A stretch of DNA of 64,000 bases from JAWKZG01 sp041396125 (GTDB lineage: Bacteria > Pseudomonadota > Gammaproteobacteria > Competibacterales > Competibacteraceae), in NCBI GenBank assembly GCA_041396125.1, contig JAWKZG010000004.1, forward strand, positions 186,001 through 250,000, in the 5' to 3' direction. The position numbers were made by a program, and so were the translations under genes. Under the pieces are notes generated by a model that searched no databases, was not told the origin of the DNA, and saw nothing but the letters and a program-made list of their open reading frames with translations. Positions 44,132 through 53,689 of the stretch are shown one piece after another; position 1 is the first letter of the stretch, and each line of letters opens with the position of its first letter.

Positions 44132-44514
44132 CTTCAGCCGGAGAAGCTTCTGGCGGGAAGCTTACTCGAAAGATGAAGGCTGCCAACCTACCACAGGATG
44201 TTATTAATCTTGCGTTGGATCTACGTCGCCGCTACGCAGAGATCTCCGAACACCATATCACCAGTGCGATGACTAGTCGAAAGTTACTTCGACTGGACGG
44301 TCCGGGCGCGGAAGTGATTTCATTGCGTTCTCGCTACACGGCAGGTCAACTTGAAGTCGATGCACCAACTTTTCACGCAATGTGCCTTAACTGTATGGAT
44401 ACTATTAACGGTGAACGATCAGCCGGCGAACCTGATCGCTCGTCATTCTTGAAGGGATGTCTTTACGATATTGCGGACCGATGCTTACTACGGTTTGACA
44501 GGATGGCACCATGA
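44104..44514 (+). CDS. C-terminal part of LmuA-like effector (separate frame)
   Basis: 136 codons, opening inside the preceding gene. The first residues (MVGARIT) are antisense-free readthrough of the WWEQ region, after which LTRKMKAANLPQDVINLALDLRRRYAEISEHH forms a long helix. No start-specific ribosome binding site is seen. Its stop overlaps the next start as ATGA. Either a frameshifted continuation of the nuclease protein, my preference, or a genuine split subunit. Confidence 0.6.
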   Translation: MVGARITELTSAGEASGGKLTRKMKAANLPQDVINLALDLRRRYAEISEHHITSAMTSRKLLRLDGPGAEVISLRSRYTAGQLEVDAPTFHAMCLNCMDTINGERSAGEPDRSSFLKGCLYDIADRCLLRFDRMAP

Positions 44515-45083
44515 AATCCGTAAAGCGACTTGGGACTTACTCAGTTAGCCTGCCTTTGCTCGCGGACAACGTGATCGAGTTTCATGCCGCCAGACTGTTG
44601 CTGCTATTCAACTATTGCGGTGTAAGCGGGCGTATTGATGGTCTCACAAAGATGGCTAAACTTGATTTCTTTGCACGTTATCCGGACTTCTTTGCTGTAG
44701 CCCGCCACACCGCATTGTCGGATGCTGAGGGCGGGCAGGAATCGCAGGCTAACTCCGATGCGATTGTAGAAGCTGCCATGGTACGTCATCACTACGGCCC
44801 ATGGGACAAACGCTACTACCATGTTCTTGCGTACCTTGAGGCCAAGCAACTCATAACCGTGACTAAACTCGGTAATTCATACCAGCTTCGCTTGACTGAT
44901 GAAGGCGTTGAGCGCGCGAAAGGCCTAGCTCAGAGAGCATCCTTTGCTCCGCTCGTTGAGCGAATGAAGGAGATTAAGAAAGTCTTTGGTTCCAAGAGCG
45001 GTTCAACGCTCAAGAAGCTCATTTATCGCATTTTTGAAGAAGAAGTTGGACAGCGGCCTATGGGTGAGGTTATCAAGTCATGA
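44511..45083 (+). CDS. ABC-3C middle component / LmuC-like protein
   Basis: 190 residues with mostly helical, winged-helix-like character: AARLLLLFNYCGVSGRIDGLTKMAKLDFFARYPDFFAVARH, then YHVLAYLEAKQLITVTKLGNSYQLRLTDEGVERAKGLA. The same arrangement, between a nuclease-type effector and an SMC-like ATPase, defines the middle component of ABC three-component systems and LmuC of Lamassu. Overlaps both neighbours by ATGA. Intact, although the genes on both sides are damaged. Confidence 0.7.
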   Translation: MKSVKRLGTYSVSLPLLADNVIEFHAARLLLLFNYCGVSGRIDGLTKMAKLDFFARYPDFFAVARHTALSDAEGGQESQANSDAIVEAAMVRHHYGPWDKRYYHVLAYLEAKQLITVTKLGNSYQLRLTDEGVERAKGLAQRASFAPLVERMKEIKKVFGSKSGSTLKKLIYRIFEEEVGQRPMGEVIKS

Positions 45084-47001
45084 GTCATCCGTTTTTGTCC
45101 ATATCACATATAGATCGTCTGCTTGCGAATGGAGAGAGCGAGTACCTTGATTTTGACTCTGGTGTAAATCTTCTTGTTGGGCCGCCAAATACAGGTAAGA
45201 CCAAGTGGTTTCAGACACTGGATTTTCTGCTAGGCGATAGTGGGCAAAACCCATTCGAGAAAGCCGAAGAAACTGGATTGGACAAGAAATACGATGCTGC
45301 CGGAGCAGACATCATTCTCGGTAAGGAAAACTTTCGGATTGATCGGAAATGGCGGCAGTCAGGTGCAAAGGGCAAGATTTTTGTCGATGACGAAGAGATG
45401 GGGGTTCGTGACTTTCAAAAGTGGCTGATGGACAAGCTCGGTATACCGATTCTTCACTATCCTAAAGGCAATCCGATGTCCGGCCAAACTTGGCCAGAGC
45501 TAAGCTTTCGCAGTTTGCTACGTCATATACATCGTCAACAACGTTTCTGGGGTGATCTAGCCGATAAACAGCATGAAGGTGAACAGCACGCATGCTTGCT
45601 TCAGTTTCTCGGGCTTGCCGAGATCCTTTTTAGTGAAGACCATGCCAATCTTGTTAGATTGAAAATGACTCACAGCAATTGAAGGTGCAAGAAGGCGATC
45701 AATACGGGCAAACACTTGATGAATTGACAGAGAGATTCTGTCAGAGCCCGGTCTCAGTGTTAGCATTAATGCGCACCATTCATTCTGCGCAAGACCGTGT
45801 GAAAGGCGAGATTGTAACTTCTGCAGCAAAGAAGAATTGACCTGCTAAGTAAAGCTCAAAGCAAGGCCGTTGACAAGTCGCAGAAGTCAAGAATATCTAG
45901 CCTAGGAAAACATCACGCCGATCTTTAGCCAAAATCGAAGCGCTACAGAGGTAGAGTTACGTGCACAACATTACGACTCGGGGAACTCCGTCGCGATAGG
46001 ATTGATCTTGGCAACGAGTTGGAACGCATCGCGCGCAAGTGATGCGGGAGAGGCGCTATCCGACCTCAAGATTACACACTGTCCAGCATGTGACCAGCCT
46101 ATAGTTAAACAGAAACGACGTTGGCAGAGGACTGCTTTTGCCATCAGCACCCTTCCACTGGATGATGAGAACAACCAGCTTGGCGCTATTCGCATTCAGT
46201 TCGAGCAGGACCGTCTCAAAAGGAGCTGAAGGAAGTTAATGAATTAGTTTCAATTCTGCAAAGTTAGAGGTTAAAGGCCTTACCAACAATCTCGCTAGAT
46301 CCCGTGATGAGCTGCCGTAAGGTTCAGAACGAACTAAACCAGCTCGCGAGGCCGTCGCTGCCCTCGTGCAAGATGAAATTAGCGCAATCGACAGAGCGCT
46401 TGGGTGAGGCTGTAGTGAACGACAGGCCCAGCTTAGCCGTGTCACGCGCGCGCTTGCCATCGGAGACAGGATACAGGACGAAATTTACAGCTAGAAAAGA
46501 CATCGAACCAATTGAAGCGCAACTCGGTGAAGCCAAGCGCGCAATCGACTTTGATGGTCGCGCTGCACTGCTTGAAGACGGTATTAATGATTACCTCAAC
46601 GCTATAAACGAGCTCCGCCCCGGTGTATGGCGTCACGACAAAGTTTCAATCAACCTTTCTGCCTCCGGGTTTACCGTTCGAGTAGGATTATCGCAAGTGG
46701 AACGCTGTACTTGGTGGAACTGGATTCACTCTACTTTGATGGCCTTCCATTTATTACGGACTGTTAAGTCTTAGCGACAAGGGACTCGTGCCATTATCCC
46801 GGCCTCTCCATTATAGACGTACCCGGCGAGTTCTCCGGTGAAGAGGTCGGTGATAAGGAAAATTTCATTGTTCAGCCGTTTATTAACTTGCTGGCCCAAA
46901 AAGAATACGCAGGAGCCCAGTTGATAATTTCGGGCGCATCGTTCTCCGGGCTTGGGAATGTGAATCGCATGCGTCTCGAGCATGTTTACACGGCTAAATA
47001 G
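45080..47001 (+). pseudogene. LmuB-like SMC/Rad50-type ATPase, decayed by several frameshifts
   Basis: Reads well for 200 codons (45080-45682): FDSGVNLLVGPPNTGKTKWFQTLDFLLGD is the Walker A of an SMC-like ATPase. A one-base loss in an A run near 45663 then breaks the frame (next frame NDSQQLKVQEGDQYGQTLDELTERF). Further shifts near 45835, 45925, 45990 and 46040 follow. The zinc-hook-like ITHCPACDQPIVKQKRRWQ is at about 46072-46130, and the C-terminal ATPase half with HYPGLSIIDVPGEFSGEEVGD (Walker B) runs to the stop at 46999-47001. All parts of one gene of about 640 codons are present in order but cannot be translated as one. Confidence 0.85.
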
Positions 47002-47069
47002 CCTTTGTTGAAGAATGGTGGGCAATTCATGGTTTTGAATTAAAGCATGGCATAACCGGAAAGGCAGGT

Positions 47070-47123
47070 ATCTAACCCGCCCTCCCCACACCACCTAGCA
47101 TGCAAGTCTGCACTAGGCGGTTC
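47070..47123 (-). mobile_element. Possible group II intron domain-V-like relic
   Basis: On the minus strand GAACCGCCTAGTGCAGACTT is followed by a complementary arm ending GCTAGGTGGTGTGGGGAGGG. The stem has a four-base loop and a two-base bulge, as in group II intron domain V, and the flank resembles the 3' end of bacterial introns. No reverse transcriptase is nearby. It lies 69 nt past the decayed ATPase gene. Confidence 0.35.
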
Positions 47124-47276
47124 ACAAAAAAGCAACACACAACGATTTCAGGCATACCCCTGTGCTTTCATTCTAAGATCACAGATCGAGATCAAGTCCT
47201 GATTTTTCAGCTAGTCTCCGGTCTGATACATAACGCGGATAGGTTTGCGACTTTTTTGCTGCACCTTAAGCCTTTT

Positions 47277-47303
47277 CTGGATTCCCGCCTGCGCGGGAAT
47301 GAC
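47277..47303 (-). repeat. Palindromic dispersed repeat (ATTCCCGC type), copy 1
   Basis: CTGGATTCCCGCCTGCGCGG and 7 more bases form an inverted GATTCCCGC/GCGGGAAT hairpin. It is the exact reverse complement of 57141-57167. This is a REP-like element widespread in proteobacteria. Confidence 0.8.
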
Positions 47304-47375
47304 GGACTGGGCACGGGGGTGATCGCTATTAACGATGCAGGATCAGACGCTTTTTGCAGCTCGATGAACACACAT

Positions 47376-48014
47376 TCAACGCGATTTCCGCCACTGCTCG
47401 ACACTCATGCCGGGCATATCGAAATAATCTCGGGTGCTGGCGTAACCGTGGCCACCCATACGACCGACTGCATCCAGACCCTGCTGATCGACATAGAAGC
47501 GTTCGCTGTCCACGATATCTTCACGGATGTGCACGGCCAGCACCAGACCTAGAATAACCTCCCGCGAACGGCCCAGTTCCAGTGTCAGATGACGGCGGCA
47601 TTCCAGTGCAACGGGCGCTTCGGCGATACGCGGACAGCCGACTTTTTCGCCGGCTATGGCGGTCAGACCGGCCATTTCCAGTTCATCGACGTCGGGCGGA
47701 AACGGCACGGCGCAGATATTCATCGCTTCGACGTTGGCGTAATCCACGATATTGACCGTGAACTCTTCGGTCATGCGGATGTTGTGGGCGGTATCCTTGA
47801 AGGACATATCGTCGTGATTTTCTACCCCCAGCGCCAGAATGGGCGGATCGGCCGACAGACAATTGAAAAAACTGTACGGCGCGGCATTCACCCGACCTTC
47901 CGGACTTAGTGTTGTGACCCAGGCAATCGGCCTTGGTACGACCGTACCAATCAGCAGTTTGTAGCGTTCACGGGCATTTAACTGGCTGAAATCGAACAGA
48001 CGGTGCGGCGTCAT
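47376..48014 (-). CDS. Flavin reductase-family protein (FMN-binding split barrel)
   Basis: 212 residues. The split barrel core is typical: YKLLIGTVVPRPIAWVTTLSPEGRVNAAPYSFFNCLSADPPILALG, then KDTAHNIRMTEEFTVNIVD. Such proteins bind FMN and act as reductase partners of monooxygenases or as oxidoreductases on their own. It overlaps the GntR gene by ATGA and so is controlled with it, divergent from the peptide-type ABC operon. A second, partial copy of its middle lies at 42655-42730. Confidence 0.9.
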   Translation of the reverse strand: MTPHRLFDFSQLNARERYKLLIGTVVPRPIAWVTTLSPEGRVNAAPYSFFNCLSADPPILALGVENHDDMSFKDTAHNIRMTEEFTVNIVDYANVEAMNICAVPFPPDVDELEMAGLTAIAGEKVGCPRIAEAPVALECRRHLTLELGRSREVILGLVLAVHIREDIVDSERFYVDQQGLDAVGRMGGHGYASTRDYFDMPGMSVEQWRKSR

Positions 48015-48715
48015 CTAGCGGACTCCTCAGTGTATCGGTTAAGCACGGTTTTCAGATCGGGACTCGGATCTTCCACCAGTGCCGCCCGTGCCTCAACTGC
48101 ACCGAGGTGAGCATCCATGATCTGCATCGCGGCGGCAACATCATTGTCGCGAATCGCCTGCACAATGCGTCGATGCTCATCAACCGCACAATCGGATGAA
48201 TGTCGCTGGCTGTAAATTGCCAGAATCAGGGAACAGCGCGAGACTACTTCGCTGACATAACGTGCCAGCACTTTATTGCCGGTCAGCTCAGCCATCACCA
48301 CATGAAACTCGCCCGCCAGACGGATAGAGCGCGGCCCGTCACGGCGCGGCCCGTCACGGACGCGGTCTTCCTGCGCAATATGCGCGTCCAGTGCATCCAG
48401 TCCGTTGACAGAAACCCGCTCGACCAGTTTGCGCACCACTTCCCGTTCCAGGCAGCGGCGTGTTTCAAAAACATCGCGTGCTTCTTCCAGCGTTGGCTTG
48501 GCGACATGCGCACCGTGGTGTGGGCGGGTTTCGACCAGCCCTTCCATCTGCAGTCGATTAAGTGCCTGCCGCACGATAGTCCGGCTAACGCCGAACTGCT
48601 CACCGATGGTGTCTTCCGGCAAGCGCATAGCCGGGTGCAGTGCTTGCTCGATAATTGCCCGCCGCAAGGACTGGTAGACCGTATCGCTGCGTTTTGGTAC
48701 GGGATTACCGCTCAT
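48011..48715 (-). CDS. GntR-family (FCD) transcriptional regulator
   Basis: 234 residues. The N-terminal winged helix (VYQSLRRAIIEQALHPAMRLPEDTIGEQFGVSRTIVRQALNRLQMEGLVETRPHHGAHVAKPTLEEARDVFETRRCLE) is followed by an FCD ligand-binding domain with conserved metal-binding His and Asp pattern (FHVVMAELTGNKVLARYV, EHRRIVQAIRDNDVAAAMQIMDAHL). Likely repressor of the divergent transporter operon; twin GTATAC operators lie between the two. Ligand probably the imported compound. Confidence 0.92.
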   Translation of the reverse strand: MSGNPVPKRSDTVYQSLRRAIIEQALHPAMRLPEDTIGEQFGVSRTIVRQALNRLQMEGLVETRPHHGAHVAKPTLEEARDVFETRRCLEREVVRKLVERVSVNGLDALDAHIAQEDRVRDGPRRDGPRSIRLAGEFHVVMAELTGNKVLARYVSEVVSRCSLILAIYSQRHSSDCAVDEHRRIVQAIRDNDVAAAMQIMDAHLGAVEARAALVEDPSPDLKTVLNRYTEESAR

Positions 48716-48788
48716 AAGTCTGACTTCCCAGCTGATTTTTTTAAGTTAATAACTCAAGCTTGCCAAATGGATACGAATACGTCAATAT

Positions 48789-48820
48789 TTGTATACGATA
48801 TATTTTTGTGTCGTATACAA
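48789..48820. promoter_or_regulatory. Twin GntR operators
   Basis: TTGTATACGA at 48789-48798 and TCGTATACAA at 48811-48820, an inverted repeat with a 12-nt spacer. Each half fits the FadR/FCD-type consensus T-N-GT-N3-AC-N-A. It lies 31 nt upstream of the binding-protein start, covering the expected promoter. Confidence 0.8.
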
Positions 48821-48851
48821 TAATCCTGCACCGATTCACAGGAGTCCGAAC

Positions 48852-50418
48852 ATGTATTCCACTCGTTCGTTGCTACTTGCCAGCCTGATAACCACCCTGG
48901 CACTTTCCGCCCCGGCCGCCGCCAATACCCTGAAATGGGGGGCCCACCGCGATATTGGTTCGCTCGACCCCTATTCCTACGGCGACAGCTTTACCATCAA
49001 TGTACTCAATCACGTTTACGAAGGACTGGTCCGCTACAATCAGGATCTGGTCATCGAACCGGCCCTGGCCACCGCCTGGGAAATCCTGGACGACAAAATC
49101 ACCTGGCGCTTCACTCTGCGTGAAGGCGTAAAATTTCATAATGGCAACCCGTTTACCGCTGAAGATGTAGTCGCTTCACTAGCGCGGGTCAGCCACGAAA
49201 CCTCACCGCTGAAAGGCAACCTGCCCGCATATGTAAGTTCCAAAGTGGTTGACGATCTGACCGTTGATATCACCCTGAACGGCCCGTATCCGCTGCTACT
49301 CAATGACCTGACCAATATTCATATTTTTGATCAGGAATGGCTGGTCGAGAACAACGCTGAACTGCCCACCGATATCGGCAAACAAGTGGAAGGCTATGCC
49401 ACTTATAACGCCAACGGCACCGGCCCGTTCATGGTGGAAAGCCGCTCGCCCGATGCCAAAACCGTGTTCGTGGTCAATCCTGACTGGTGGGATACACCGC
49501 AACATAACCTGACCCGGATTGAGTTCAATCCGATCACCTTCAGCCGCCACCCGTGTCGCCGCTGCTGTCAGGCGAGATCAATTTCACCAACGAAGCCCCG
49601 GTGCAGGATTTACCACGTCTGGCCGCTTCGCCGGATGTGAAAGTCCTGGAACGCACCGATCTGCGTACCATCATGCTCGGTTTGAATCGCCGCGACGAAC
49701 TGGTCGAGGGCGGCGCTAACCCGTTCAACGATCTGCGGGTCCGCAAAGCCTTGTATCAGGCCATCAATATGGATCAGATCCAGCGCAAAGTGATGCGTGG
49801 CAAATCGCGCAATGCCGGTGCGCTGGTCGCGCCTGAAATCCCCGGCTATGCGCCAGAGCTGGATGAGCGCCTGCCGTTCGACTCAGACGCCGCTAAAGCA
49901 CTGCTGGCGGAAGCGGGTTATCCGGACGGCTTCAGCTTTGTGTTTAACTGCATGCAGGACGGTTACGTCAACGAGGAGCAAATCTGTCAGGCGATTGTAT
50001 CGATGTGGTCGCGGGTCGGCCTCACGCCAACGCTTGATCTGGCACCACGCGCCTGCAAACCCCCAAGCGCACCGGTGGCAAAACCGATGTTTACACGCTG
50101 GGCTGGGCTACCCTGCCGATGCTTGATGCCTACAGCCCGCTGCTGCAAATCCTGCACACCAAGTCGGGCAATTCCGGCGTTTTTAACTGGGGCGACTGGT
50201 CCTACCCCGAGCTTGATGCGCTGGTGCAGCAGGCCGGTCAGGAACTGGACACACCGAAACGGCTGGCACTGGAAACCCAGGCACTGCAAATCGCCAAAGA
50301 CGAGATCATCATGATCCCGCTGCATCAGCAGCCCATGTCCTGGGCGGTTGGTTCGAGCATCAAGGAAATGCCGCAGTTTCCCGATAACAAGCCGCGTTTG
50401 TGGTACACCAAAATGTAG
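48852..50418 (+). pseudogene. Family 5 extracellular solute-binding protein, frameshifted
   Basis: Binding protein of the dipeptide/oligopeptide (SBP_bac_5) type, starting with MYSTRSLLLASLITTLALSA after CAGGAGTCCGAAC. Three stretches in three frames make up one protein: 48852 to about 49545 (KFHNGNPFTAEDVVASLARV and FNPI), about 49550 to 50055 (LSGEINFTNEAPVQDLPRLA to LDLAPRA), and about 50060 to 50418 (GGKTDVYTLGWATLPMLDAYSPLLQ to LWYTKM). Between the first two a base seems gained after ACC and another lost near CCCGTG; before the third, one base is lost in the CGCGCCTGC region. Full length would be about 520 residues. True mutation or assembly error cannot be told. Confidence 0.85.
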
Positions 50419-50425
50419 TTCGCTG

Positions 50426-50495
50426 AAATCCCCCTGCCCCTCTTTATTAAAAATTAAAAAGGGGGATGGGGGATTAAAAAGGGGAATGGGGGGAA
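50426..50495. repeat. C-rich/G-rich inverted repeat element, copy 2
   Basis: AAATCCCCCTGCCCCTCTTT followed by AAAAAGGGGGATGGGGGA-type runs, related to 42754-42787. Sits between the binding-protein and first permease genes. Confidence 0.6.
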
Positions 50496-50528
50496 TTTAC
50501 GTGCACGTTGCCCGAGTAGAGTTCAGCT

Positions 50529-51518
50529 ATGCTTGCCTTTCTGATTAAACGTACGGCGAACGCCGCACTGGTCATGCTGACCGTGGCCTTCATGGCGTTT
50601 TTGATCTTTCGCTTTGTCGGCGATCCGGTCGAAATGATGTTGAATGAGCAGGCCACCCAGACCGAGCGTATCGAACTGCGCGAACGGCTCGGTCTGAATC
50701 AGGGTTTTCTCATGCAGTTCGCGCATTTTGTCAGCAATGCGGTACAGGGCGATTTTGGCATCTCCTACCGCAATCAACAGGATGTCATGCGACTTATTGC
50801 CGAGCGATTTCCGGCAACCTTCGAGCTGGTCATTGTCGCCACGGTGCTGTCCTTGCTGATCGGTATCCCGCTCGGGGTACTCACCGCAACCCATCGAAAT
50901 TCCATTCTGAGCGACAGCCTGCAGTTTGTCTCGATCATCGGCGTTTCCCTGCCCAGTTTCGTGGTCGGCATTCTGCTGATTCTGGTGTTCTCGGTGCAAC
51001 TCGGCTGGCTGCCTGCGTTTGGTCGTGGCGACACCGTGAATATCGGCTGGTGGAGCACCGGTTTGCTGACCCCGAGCGGGCGGGCGGCGCTGATTCTGCC
51101 CTCGATTTCATTGTCGCTGTTTCAGATCACCCTGGTGATGCGACTGGTACGGGCAGAGATGCTGGAAATACTGCGTACCGACTTCATTAAATTCGCTCGC
51201 GCCCGTGGTCTGCCGACCCGGCTGATTCATTTCCGCCATGCGCTGCGTAATTGCCTGATGCCAGTCATTACTATGACCGGCATGCAGATCGGCAATCTGA
51301 TCGCCTTTGCGCTGATCACTGAAACCGTCTTCCAGTGGCCCGGCATGGGTCTGTTGTTTATCCAGGCGGTCACCTTTGTTGATATCCCGGTGATGGCAGC
51401 GTATCTGGTGCTGGTGTCATTTATTTTCGTGGTCATCAATACGCTGGTGGACATTACCTACGCACTGGTCGATCCACGCCTGAAAAACGACACCGGAGGT
51501 GGCGCGCATGCTCAATAA
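50529..51518 (+). CDS. ABC transporter permease, DppB-type
   Basis: 329 residues, six membrane segments. Start MLAFLIKRTANAALVMLTVAFMAFLIFRFVGDPVEMMLNEQAT and late motif RADFIKFARARGLPTRLIHFRHALRNCLMPVITMTG (EAA loop contacting the ATPase), here RTDFIKFARARGL, are typical of the oligopeptide/nickel family permease 1. Pairs with the next gene; they share one transcript with the binding protein and the ATPases. Confidence 0.93.
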   Translation: MLAFLIKRTANAALVMLTVAFMAFLIFRFVGDPVEMMLNEQATQTERIELRERLGLNQGFLMQFAHFVSNAVQGDFGISYRNQQDVMRLIAERFPATFELVIVATVLSLLIGIPLGVLTATHRNSILSDSLQFVSIIGVSLPSFVVGILLILVFSVQLGWLPAFGRGDTVNIGWWSTGLLTPSGRAALILPSISLSLFQITLVMRLVRAEMLEILRTDFIKFARARGLPTRLIHFRHALRNCLMPVITMTGMQIGNLIAFALITETVFQWPGMGLLFIQAVTFVDIPVMAAYLVLVSFIFVVINTLVDITYALVDPRLKNDTGGGAHAQ

Positions 51519-52428
51519 AGCCGTCCTGCTGCGCGCTACCGACAGCGAATTGTGGTGGAGCCTGAAAAAACATCCGCTGGCACTGACCGCCCTGCTGCTG
51601 CTGGTGCTGATTGTCACGGCCAGTTTCGCCGCGCCGCTGATCGCCCCGCAAAACCCTTACGATCTGGCAGTGCTGAATCTCGACAACGCCGAACTGCCGC
51701 CAATCTGGCAGGAAGACGGACGGCTGCCCTATCTGCTTGGCACCGATACCCAGGGCCGTGATTTGCTTTCCGCTATTTTGCATGGCTCGCGCATTTCAGT
51801 GATCATCGGGCTGGCCTCGGTGTTACTGTCGATGGCGGTCGGGCTCAGCCTGGGACTGATCGCCGGCTATTTCGGCGGGCTGATCGATAATCTGCTGATG
51901 CGTATCGGCGACATTTTATTATCCATCCCGACCATTCTGATCGCTATTCTGGTCAGCGCGGTATTCCGGGAACTGCTGCCGGCCGGTCTGCGCGAAACCT
52001 TTTCCGCACTGATTCTGGTGCTGGCGATTTCGCTCACGGCCTGGGTGCAATACGCCCGCACAGTGCGCGCCTCGACTATGGTTGAGCGCGGCAAGGAATA
52101 CGTACTGGCCGCACAGCTGATCAAGGTTCGTCCGCGCCGGATCATGCTGGCGCATATTCTGCCCAATACCCTGACCCCGATTATGGTCGCCGCCACCCTG
52201 AATTTTGGTCTGGCCATTCTGATCGAAGCCACCCTGAGTTTTCTCGGCGTCGGCATGCCCCCGACCGAGCCCTCGCTCGGCACGCTGATCCGCATCGGCA
52301 ACCAGTATTTATTTTCCGGCTTGTGGTGGATTGTGGTGTTTCCCGCCGCCCAGCTGTGCCTGATCGTACTGGCCGTGAACCTGATCGGCGACTGGCTGCG
52401 CGATGCACTGAATCCCAAGCTGCGCTGA
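51508..52428 (+). CDS. ABC transporter permease, DppC-type
   Basis: 306 residues from the ATG at 51508, spaced eight bases from GGAGG; overlaps the end of the first permease gene by 11 nt. N-terminal segment plus five more membrane segments; GTDTQGRDLLSAILHGSRISVIIGLASVLLSMAVG and EYVLAAQLIKVRPRRIMLAHILPNTLTPIMVAATL (EAA loop) are diagnostic of permease 2 of this family. Confidence 0.93.
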   Translation: MLNKAVLLRATDSELWWSLKKHPLALTALLLLVLIVTASFAAPLIAPQNPYDLAVLNLDNAELPPIWQEDGRLPYLLGTDTQGRDLLSAILHGSRISVIIGLASVLLSMAVGLSLGLIAGYFGGLIDNLLMRIGDILLSIPTILIAILVSAVFRELLPAGLRETFSALILVLAISLTAWVQYARTVRASTMVERGKEYVLAAQLIKVRPRRIMLAHILPNTLTPIMVAATLNFGLAILIEATLSFLGVGMPPTEPSLGTLIRIGNQYLFSGLWWIVVFPAAQLCLIVLAVNLIGDWLRDALNPKLR

Positions 52429-52453
52429 CACTGAATAATAATAGGACTTACCC

Positions 52454-53650
52454 ATGAACAATAACCTCCTGCTTCGCAATGTGCGCCCCATGGCCCAAGC
52501 TGCCGTGGATGTCCTGATCCGCGCCGGACGCATCGCCGAAATCGGCCCGCAATTAAGCGCACCCGATCTTGAATCGGTCGATGGACAAAACGCTATCCTG
52601 CTGCCCGGTCTGATTGAGGCGCATACCCATCTCGATAAATCGCTGCTGGGCCTGCCCTGGTATCGCAACGAGGTGGGGCCGCGCCTGATTGATAAAATCG
52701 AAAACGAGCGCCGCGTCAAACATGAGCTCGGTATCGAACCGCAGCGCCAGTCCGAACGCCAGTCCATTCTGTCGGTGAGCAAGGGTTCGACCCATATCCG
52801 CTCGCATGTCGATGTCGATACCCAGGACGGTCTGAAAGGTGTGGAAGGTGTCATGGCTACCCGCGACAAGCTGAAAGACCTGATCGATATCGAACTGGTG
52901 GCGTTTCCGCAATCCGGCATGCTGATCCGGCCCGGCACGGTTGAACTGATGGATCAGGCCCTGCAGAACGGGGTTGATGTAGTCGGCGGCATCGATCCTG
53001 CCGGCATGGACCGCGACCCCAAAGGTCATATCGATACGATATTCAGGCTGGCCGAGAAGCACGGCAAACCGGTCGATATTCATCTGCATGAAGTCGGTGA
53101 ACTGGGCGCTTTCTCGATGGAATTGATCATCGACCGCACGCAGGCGCTGGGCATGCAGAACAACGTCACCGTCAGCCATGCTTTCTGTCTGGGCATGAAC
53201 GATAAAACCTATGTCGCCCAACTGATCGAACAACTGGCCAAAGCACAGGTACATATCATGACCACCGGCCCGGCAGCGCGCTCAGCCCCACCGGTTAAAG
53301 CATTGCGTGCCGCTGGTGTGGTGGTGTGTTCCGGCTCGGATGGCATCCGTGATACCTGGGGACCTTACGGCCAGGCCGACATGCTGGAACGGGCCATGTT
53401 CATCGGTCTGAGCAATAATCTGCGCCGCGACGACGAGGTCGAGCAAGCGCTCGATATCTGCACCCATGGCGGTGCTCAGGTCATGGCTTTGCAGGATTAC
53501 GGGCTGACGGTCGGCTGCCAGGCTGATCTGGTGCTGGTCGAGGGGGAAACCCTGGCCGAAGCCGTCGTCACACATGCGCCCCGCAAACTGGTGCTGAAAC
53601 GCGGCAAGATCGTCGCCCGTGACGGTATCTGCATCCAGGCCATGCCGTAA
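52454..53650 (+). CDS. Cytosine deaminase-like amidohydrolase
   Basis: 398 residues of the CodA-like group. Metal and substrate motifs: GLIEAHTHLDKSLLGLPW (HxH and Lys), RSHVDVDTQDGLKGV, DIHLHEVGELGAFSMEL, VSHAFCLGM and CSGSDGIRDTWGPYGQADML with the catalytic Asp. These enzymes hydrolyse cytosine, isoguanine, creatinine or related cyclic amides. Encoded within an importer operon, so the transported compound is probably its substrate or a precursor; the exact compound is unknown. Confidence 0.88.
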   Translation: MNNNLLLRNVRPMAQAAVDVLIRAGRIAEIGPQLSAPDLESVDGQNAILLPGLIEAHTHLDKSLLGLPWYRNEVGPRLIDKIENERRVKHELGIEPQRQSERQSILSVSKGSTHIRSHVDVDTQDGLKGVEGVMATRDKLKDLIDIELVAFPQSGMLIRPGTVELMDQALQNGVDVVGGIDPAGMDRDPKGHIDTIFRLAEKHGKPVDIHLHEVGELGAFSMELIIDRTQALGMQNNVTVSHAFCLGMNDKTYVAQLIEQLAKAQVHIMTTGPAARSAPPVKALRAAGVVVCSGSDGIRDTWGPYGQADMLERAMFIGLSNNLRRDDEVEQALDICTHGGAQVMALQDYGLTVGCQADLVLVEGETLAEAVVTHAPRKLVLKRGKIVARDGICIQAMP

Positions 53651-53689
53651 CGGATCACTAAAGAGCCGCTACTCTGCGAGTTATTGTTT

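Larger units (their letters stand above)
47002..47375. other. Gap of 374 nt after the defence-island relic
   Basis: No gene. Contains the intron-like relic (47070-47123) and a dispersed palindromic repeat (47277-47303). The rest looks like decayed sequence. Confidence 0.6.

Noticed and set aside
46771..47094. A 107-codon minus-strand frame over the end of the decayed ATPase gene.
   Set aside because: The plus strand encodes the Walker B segment of the ATPase there; the minus frame has no recognised features.
48852..50418. Programmed ribosomal frameshifting in the binding-protein gene.
   Set aside because: No slippery heptamer with a downstream structure is seen at the breaks, and more than one shift would be needed.
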